Assembly: GCA_022264855.1 (NCBI GenBank) | Contig: JABYQU010000005.1 | Location: 992,001 to 1,056,000 of the forward strand | DNA from: Lenzites betulinus | Taxonomy: Eukaryota; Basidiomycota; Agaricomycetes; Polyporales; Polyporaceae | Length of the DNA: 64,000 nucleotides | Direction: 5' to 3' | In this document: positions 57,457 through 64,000 of the stretch, in pieces | How the letters are laid out: the number at the start of each line of letters is the position of its first letter | Numbering within the stretch: position 1 is the stretch's first letter | Program-made: the position numbers and the translations under genes | The notes under the pieces: generated by a model | What the model was told of the DNA's origin: nothing | Database searches by the model: none | What the model saw: only the letters and a program-made list of their open reading frames with translations

Positions 57457-58505
57457 TCAAAGCATCATGAGCACGCCCACGCCGCCCAGCGCGGCGAGCA
57501 ACGCGCCAAGAATCCCCCGGAAGTCACCCACGGCGCCGTTCTGCCCCCCGGCGCCCGCCCCGCCCGCAGCAGTAGGCACGCCCCCCAACGTACTCGTACT
57601 CGTGACGACCGTCACAGGCGATGTCGCGCTGCTACTCGCAGGGAGGCTGTTTGACGTGATCCTCGTAGTCGTGGTCACGACGGTCACTGGTACTGAGCTT
57701 GTGCCAGTGTCCGAGAGCGAGGCTGAAGCGGAGGCGGGTGCGCTGGAGCCGCTGGCGGACTCGGTGATCGTGGCGGTGACGGTGACGGAGATCGTGGTGG
57801 TTCCGGAAGAGGGCGTGGGCGAGACGGTTGTGCAGATCGGCGGAGGTCCTGCGTCGGAAAATATCAGAAGGATGTCGTGAACAGATATTTTGGGGAACAT
57901 ACCCGATGCGATAGATATGCTGGAGTGACTGAAAGACGTCGAGGTAGCTGCTGAGGTGGTAGACGTTCCTACAATGTCCCATTTGACGCTATGAGACACG
58001 CAGCTGAGAGAAACATTTTGACCGCGACTGACCAACTGCAAGGCAAGCACTCTGCAGCACTTGCTGGCCTTGCTGCTTATCCGTCGTCGTACAATTCACA
58101 TCCATGCAATTGACTGTATCAGGCAAAAATGTGGGCGAATGGCAGGCACAGCCCAGATCACTACGAACGTCCATGTACTATCAGTACTGATTGGCAACAT
58201 GCGCGGAAGTCACATAAGATCGCCGCGAGTCAAAGGGGTACTCACAGCCCTGGCCCACATCCAACTTTCGCGTCGGCCTGGGATGCGCAAAGCGCCGCGC
58301 ACGTCGGGATCGCGACCTGCCTCTTCCACATCTCCCCCTGCATGTCCACCATGACATCGGCGTCGGGGACGTAAAAGCGCGCGTCGACGCCTAGACCAAG
58401 GGCGCGAGCGTCGCGCCGGAAGCCTGACGAGACGGACCAGAGGAAGAGGAACATGGACAGCACAACCCAGCGCGGCTGCTGCACGAAGAAACTAGGGGCG
58501 GACAT
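57457..58505 (-). CDS. CFEM-domain-like secreted protein with GPI-type tail (281 aa)
   Basis: Exons 58505-58246, 58160-58033, 57968-57903 and 57848-57457 give 281 aa. The N-terminus has a signal-like hydrophobic stretch (WVVLSMFLFLWSVSSGF) after a short basic lead. About 60 residues of unrecognised sequence follow. The cysteine-rich module (TCAALCASQADAKVGC, LGCACHSPTFLPDTVNC, DVNCTTTDKQ, LQSACLAV) has eight cysteines in CFEM order. The rest is Ser/Thr-rich and ends with a hydrophobic tail (ILGALLAALGGVGVLMML) suited to GPI anchoring. The last intron (54 bases) is a multiple of three and could be retained. It is the second CFEM gene in the window and not a close copy of the one at 30821-32040. 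Confidence 0.75.
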
Positions 58506-59445
58506 CGTTCCCAGAAATCTCAACGGGGCTGCGAGGACGCGGAACGCAAGTGCGAGCGGGGTAGCCAGGGTAGACGTGGGGGTATAAAAATGGGCGTTAG
58601 GTATACGTGAAAAGCCGTGAGCTAGAAGGTTGGTGGGCGCGTGGTTGGGGGCTTCCCCGTGAGATCGTCGGGCGGGCGAAAATAGGCTTTGCGCTCGAGC
58701 TAGATCGTCGCGAGCGAGGGCCAGAACGCGCGGGCGAGGACGAGAGCGGGGCGAGTGGTGGTACGGCAGCGCGTCGTCGAGCAGAAGAGAGACCCAAGGG
58801 GGCTGACCGCAGTTATATAGCACATCCCAAAACAGCCAGCAGGACAGACGTTAATGCGGGGGGAACGCACGGAGGCAATGTGCGGCGAGGAAGTCTCGGA
58901 GCGCCCGCCGAGGTATGCACGCATGACCGTGGGGGCCCCCCGCGTGCAGCGTGAAACATGCTCAGAACTTCGTGCCGGAAATCATCTGACTGTCAATGTC
59001 CTTCCGGGGGCTGTCGTGCGCGGTCGACGACGTGTGCACCCGTAGGCATCCGTTGATGGGCATCCATCACGCGGACAGTCGCAGGCTTCTTCGACGCAGC
59101 GCATTTGGGGCGCGAGGTTCAGAAGCTACAAGTACTGAGACCGACATTTTTGGATCGAGGCAGAACAGTTGACCAAACGAGAACGAGGGGAGTGGAGAAA
59201 GCCAGACACAGGATTCCTCAGGAAGATGAATGGTGGACAAACCAAGAGGAGGATGTCGATGAGGACGAGCTTGAGGAGGCGAGGAAACGACAAGTCAATA
59301 TTAATAGACGCCCATATTCGGTGGTTGCCGATAGGCTAAATCTCAGATCACAGGCCCTCGAGCCTCCTGACTCTCCTTCGCTGCTCCTCCAACTTGTTTC
59401 GACGAGGACAACGATACTAAACTCTAGCACAATCGCAGGACAGTT
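58506..59445. other. Divergent promoter region
   Basis: 0.94 kb between the starts of the CFEM gene (-) and Dus1 (+). An open frame ending at 59554 overlaps the Dus1 start in another frame and lacks features. No RNA gene recognised. Confidence 0.45.
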
Positions 59446-60776
59446 ATGTCTTACAAAGATTTGGCCCTCGACCTTTCGACGATCGCGGCACCAATGGTCA
59501 ACCAGAGCGACCTTCCGTTCCGCATCCTCGTCCGCCGTTATAACACCTCTCTAGTCTACACCCAGATGCTCCTACCGGACCGTCTACTGCACGACCAAGA
59601 GTACCTCGAGTTCCACACCAGAGGCCTGCGAGATGCAGTAGATACCCCTGTGGTGGTACAGCTGTGCGGCAACGATCCGGACACGGTCTTGCGCGCTGCG
59701 AAGACGGTCGTGCACAAGGCCGATGCTATAGGTGCGCAGTCATCGACATCTTAGGAAGGGATTGAACTAATACGGCTCGCGAAGATATACAGACTTGAAC
59801 CTCGGCTGTCCGCAGGACGCGGCGAGAGAGGGCCACTACGGCGGATACCTTCTCGACAAGAAGGACTGGCCGCTCGTAGAGCAAGTAGGTACGTCTCCTA
59901 TGGGCTCTTCCCACCACACACCCGCCTCACATGTTCCCTTGTCAGTATCTGCGCTTTCAAAATTGCTGCCCGTTCCGATCTGCGCGAAGCTGCGCCTGTG
60001 CCAGAATACCGCGCTCACTCCGGACCTTGCTGCCCGCCTCGAAGCCGCGGGCGCGTCCTGGCTCACCTTGCACGCGCGCCATGTCTCGTCGCGGCGGAGG
60101 CGCCAGGGTGCGGCCGATCTCTCGCAGGTGCGCGCGCTCAAGGAACGCGTCGGGATCCCTGTGGTCAGCAACGGGAACGTGCGCACATGGGAAGACGTCC
60201 AGAAGAACAGGGAAGAGACTGGTGCGGACGGGATCATGGTTGGAGAGACGCTCTTGGCCAATCCTTGGTAAGATGAATATTTTTCGGAATGCTCGTGGCA
60301 CATGTGGCTTAATTGCTACGATAGCCTTTTTGCGAACATCACGCCCGACCCGGTGACGATCTCGCTCGAGTACCTCGATATATGCCGTGAATATCCCGAC
60401 ACGGCGACGCTGCAGACCATCCAGACACACGTGCGACATTTCGTTGACCATCAGTGGTAAGTTCTTTGTACCACAACATGTTCTAGAACACGATCTCATA
60501 TGGTGCATCGACGGCAACAGCGGGCGGAGACCGTGGTACAATAAGTTCCGAGCCGCACTAGGGCGGTGTGAGTCGGTCGAGTCGGTCGAGCGGCTCCTGC
60601 GCATGAAGGTGCAGCGGTGGCGGGGGCTTGCACCTCTCGACGACGGGGACAGCCACGATGATAGTAATCATGCGGAAGGCAGCGGAAGCGATGCTATTGG
60701 TAGGTGGTCGGAGGGAAGTAGTGACAGGGAAGAAAAGCCGGCGGAGCCGTTCGTGGGCGTGAGATTGCCAGAGTGA
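59446..60776 (+). CDS. DUS1: tRNA-dihydrouridine synthase, Dus1 type (363 aa)
   Basis: Exons 59446-59731, 59793-59888, 59946-60267, 60325-60456 and 60521-60776 give 363 aa. This FMN-dependent enzyme reduces uridine to dihydrouridine in the tRNA D-loop (positions 16/17 for Dus1). The TIM-barrel blocks are STIAAPMVNQSDLPFRILVR, VVVQLCGNDPDTVLRAAK, DLNLGCPQDAAREGHYGGYL (the NLGCPQ motif carries the catalytic Cys and the x-GHYG pattern is Dus1-like), PICAKLRLCQ, WLTLHARHVSSRRRRQG, IPVVSNGNVRTWEDVQ and GADGIMVGETLLANP. The C-terminal helical domain ends acidic. It is somewhat shorter than the roughly 420-residue yeast protein. The start at 59446 puts the first barrel strand about ten residues in, with no targeting peptide. 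Confidence 0.93.
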
Positions 60777-62560
60777 GGAAGCAAGGTACGTCGTGCCGCC
60801 CAAGTTTATCGACCCTCTGCTTATATTGAATGTCTCACTTGTGACTAGACACATATGTATGCTTGAACCTGAATGCCAGCATGCCCTCACCCGGGCTCAC
60901 CCTGGATGTACATCCACCAATAATAGTACGTGTTTCTGACACCCGCGGCATCACCAATCATGTCGCGGCGCTCCATTTCACCTGCTCGCGTCTGGAGAAC
61001 AACATGTGCTGATGAAATCGTACAGAGTAACGTCAATCTATTCATCGCAAAATTAATCGTGTGCCGTGAGCGCAGTTTGGCATCGTATCGCAGATGTATC
61101 GCGTATGCCGTCTACGCGCGGCGCTGGATCAGGTCGACGCCTGCATCCACATCAGGTGCCCGGCGAGTTTCTGGACGCACGGCATGGAGATACCTTCTCA
61201 GCACCGTGACTGGGGACGGAGATATCAAACGGTACTGACAGTTCATATCTTCCGTTGGCAGGCAGTCGCAGCCTTGGTATCTTCCACGCGCGTGTCGTTA
61301 CCCAGGAGAGCCTACAGCTGCAACCAGCTGCAACGTTGGCGACTTTGCACGCCACGCCTTCGGATCGAGGAAAGCACATGAATATTCGCGCGCTGCGCAC
61401 AGAGGACTGGTGGCGTTCGATCGTCGATCGAGTTAAGCTCGTCGTTGCGAGGTTTGCCACTGCTCGTAGCGTGCAGTCCTGTGCGCCGCAGTCAGCATAT
61501 GTGGCGGCGGCGTACAGGAGCAGCATGCAACGCGATACATACCCGTGGACACAGCGCCTTGTGCACACATGCCAGACCACGAAACATGGCTGGACGGACT
61601 TCGAGCTCCCTCGAGACTTCGGACTTCGGAGCACAAGGACGGCCGGTAATTCACCGGCACGCTGGACCCGAAGTTGGGGACCCATGGGCACCAGGGCCCA
61701 AATGCGGACGGGCCTGCGGCTTGTCCAAGTTGGGCTAAAGTGCGAGGGGATGCCGCGGACGGCATGAGGTAGGATTTGATGGGGCAGCGAGATCGCGGAG
61801 GATAAATTACGATGGTGGTGGTGGTGGCTGCGCTATTCGCAGCGTGCCCGGACAGATTCATGCGGCGGCGGGGATGGCATCGTTCGCCGCGAACGACTTG
61901 CTCATCGGCTTGGTGGCGTGTGGGTGGGGGCCTCTGGGCGTAGGGGCAGTATGCGCAGCGTACACTGCATGCCCAGGTCACGCACGGGCAGCATACATTT
62001 GACGGGACCGAGGCGGGACGTGTATGAGCTTCAGTAATGCCTTAATGAACTTCGGCGTGACGTGCTGACAGATTTCGGCCCGAGCCGTTGCTGTGACCAG
62101 GGTCCTCCGGAATTTGGCTTGTTCGGGATGCCTCCCCGGCCGGCGTAAGAAGCGAGCTTGCTGAAGTGGTGAACTTCGGTCCGGAGAGCAATCAAGGAAC
62201 GGCGTGACGGCCAGGCAGAGTGTGACAGGGAGAGTGATGGCAAGGGACGAACAAGGGAAACGGATTGGGCGAGCCGACGCCAGCCAGCGACCGCCCTTCC
62301 CCCTTCCTCCCCGCCCACGACCTCCCGACGCCCTCTCACGACGTCCCCCTGCTCCCCTCCGTCCCCGACGTCCTCGCGCCCCTCTCAGCGAACACCTGCG
62401 CTCCTGCACACTGCCAACATTGCTAAGCCGCAGTCAGCCTCCACGTCCCAGTCCCCCAGTCCTTCTCTCTCACAAAGGCTACAAAGTCGCTTTCCTCCCG
62501 ACGACTTCCCGCCCTTTCGACTGACCCCGACGTTTCTTCTGGCCTGGGGCCCGAGTACCG
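60777..62560. other. Large intergenic region upstream of the G-alpha gene
   Basis: 1.8 kb without a convincing gene. Overlapping frames on both strands at 61150-61770 have no domain features. A short ggtggtggtggtggtgg tract lies near 61810-61830. The last 300 bases before 62561 are strongly pyrimidine-rich (CT tracts at about 62290-62520), typical of fungal core promoters and 5' UTRs of highly expressed genes. Confidence 0.5.
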
Positions 62561-64000
62561 ATGGGCAACTGCGTGTCCACCCAGGACCGCGAGGCGCAGA
62601 TGCGCTCGCAGGAGATAGATAAGCAGATCGAGGAGGACTCACGCAAGCTCAAGAAGGAGTGCAAGATTCTCCTCCTTGGCTCTGGCGAGTCGGGCAAGAG
62701 CACGATCGTCAAGCAGATGAAGATCATCCACCAGAACGGCTACACCCCAGAGGAGCGCAACCAGTACCGCACAACCATCTACAAGAACCTCCTCGACTCC
62801 GCACATCACATCATCCTCGCCATGCGCAAGCTCGGCATGGACTGTGCGGACCCCACAAATCGTGCGCGGACAGAGAAGATTCTCGACTACCTCGTCAACC
62901 CCGCCCCGACTTTCTACTTCTCGGAAGAGATGGCGCGCGCGATCTTCGACCTCTGGAAAGACCCCATCATCCCCACGATAATGGACCATAGTAGCGAGTT
63001 CTACCTGATGGACAGTGCGAGCTAGTGAGTGTTCTTTCTCTCGCGACCTTTTTCGTGTTGGTGGCGTCCTATCTGGGAGGGCTGCTCGTCTCGCTTGCCG
63101 ATGACGCCGCCACAAGTGAATGGCCTCGTCTTCAATTTGCAATGCGTTATGCGTTGGCTCTGTCAGAATCCGCCTGTTATCGACCCCCGAGGTCGATCTG
63201 AGCGTATGCTGAGCAGATTGATGGCCATGCGAGCTCCCCTCCCACGGACTGTCGGGCACCAGTCAGCTCCGACAGCACGGAGGTCACCAGTCATACTGCC
63301 TATCCTCCGGCGTGTTCGGGATGCCTCCAAGTGAGACACACAACAGTGACTCAGGTGTTCGCCGTTGCTGTTGGAATACCGCAGACTGGGGCATAACGTT
63401 TGCACAGCATGTGTTGTTGACAGAAGTTAACATGCTCTCCAGTTTCTTCACAGAGGCGTTACGAATAGGGACGCCAAACTACATCCCGACCGAGACCGAC
63501 GTGCTACGAGCACGAGCGACAAGTAGAGGCATCTCAGAAACAAGGTTTTCGCTGGGCCCTCTATCGTGAGTGAACACCGGCGCTGCGCTATCCGGCACAA
63601 GAAACTTTGGATTGACGCTCTGGTGCAGAATACACATGTTCGACGTCGGTGGCCAGCGATCAGAACGAAAGAAATGGATACACTGTTTTGAGAGCGTAAC
63701 AAGTATCATTTTCTGCACAGCGTTGAGCGAGTACGACCAGGTGCTGCTGGAGGACCGGAATCAGGTACGTTTCCACACTTGCGCCTGCAGCTGAAGCTGA
63801 CCTTCGCATTCGCTTGCAGAAACGAATGCAAGAGTCGCTCATCCTCTTCGAGAGCGTTATCAACTCGAGATGGTTCCTCAGAACATCGATCATTCTGTTC
63901 CTGAACAAGATCGACGTCTTCAAGAGCAAGCTACCAAAGGTACCTCTGGAACGATATTTCCCGGAGTACACGGGTGGGCCCGACATCAACAAGGCGGCGA
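62561..64000 (+). CDS. Heterotrimeric G-protein alpha subunit (5' part, runs off the window)
   Basis: Exons 62561-63024, 63443-63565, 63629-63764 and 63820 to beyond 64000. The N-terminus [20 protein letters not shown] has the myristoylation Gly2 and a palmitoylatable Cys4. G1 is GSGESGKST (40-48), G3 is [17 protein letters not shown] and G4 is FLNKIDVF. Helical-domain blocks [10 protein letters not shown] and [10 protein letters not shown] fit group I fungal G-alpha proteins. Switch I reads [16 protein letters not shown], with Arg179 but Ser182-Arg183 where most G-alpha proteins have Thr-Thr. It couples receptors (for example pheromone or nutrient GPCRs) to downstream cascades at the plasma membrane. 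Intron 1 is long (418 bases) compared with the other introns (about 55-63). The C-terminal receptor-contact region is outside the window. Confidence 0.93.

Noticed and set aside
61152..61767. Overlapping 170-180 codon frames upstream of the G-alpha gene
   Set aside because: They are antiparallel, feature-less and mutually exclusive. No splice pattern or domain was found.

Overview
The window is nuclear DNA from a filamentous basidiomycete, most likely an Agaricomycete. Genes are dense and lie on both strands. Almost all are split by many GT..AG introns of about 50-65 bases, and coding sequence is GC-rich. Gene content is typically fungal: neutral ceramidase, hexose transporter, two CFEM proteins, a HET protein, an S28 peptidase, a Frm2/Hbn1-like nitroreductase and a G-alpha subunit. 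Gene models were built by hand from splice signals, reading phase and family similarity. Nearly every multi-exon model closes in frame; the exceptions are flagged.

Left region (1-15964): a direct repeat of about 9.08 kb. Bases 1-6884 recur at 9083-15964. Each unit carries a small basidiomycete hypothetical gene on the minus strand (intact at 1542-2416, frameshifted at 10624-11497), several kb of GC-rich DNA without convincing genes, and a NmrA/isoflavone-reductase-like gene at its right end (5704-6881 and 14785-15961). The upstream 5.8 kb looks almost identical between copies, while the reductase genes have clearly diverged.

Middle (17-42 kb): neutral ceramidase; a histidine-phosphatase-fold membrane protein with a substituted catalytic His; SRP72 with an apparent frameshift; a single-pass membrane protein; a hexose transporter; then a run of secreted Ser/Thr-rich proteins (a CFEM protein, a three-repeat protein with Lys-Arg sites, a Thr-rich protein). 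These are followed by housekeeping genes: CTK3 (CTD kinase), a pinin-like splicing factor, a flavin-reductase-domain protein and RPC40 (Pol I/III).

Right (42-64 kb): an Upf1-like SF1 helicase, an S28 serine peptidase, an oligoribonuclease lacking a recognisable C-terminal end, a HET protein, an inverted decayed copy of the Thr-rich gene from 35 kb, a nitroreductase, a second CFEM protein, tRNA-dihydrouridine synthase Dus1, and the first part of a G-alpha gene that runs off the window.

There is no operon logic. Neighbours are unrelated in function, except that the secreted Ser/Thr-rich genes cluster at 30.8-35.6 kb. No CRISPR array, rRNA or convincing tRNA was seen. The most unusual features are the repeat with its sharp identity boundary, the exon-per-repeat secreted protein with putative Kex2 sites, two microexons of 6 and 7 nt, two GC-AG introns in one gene, and the phosphatase-fold protein without its catalytic residues.
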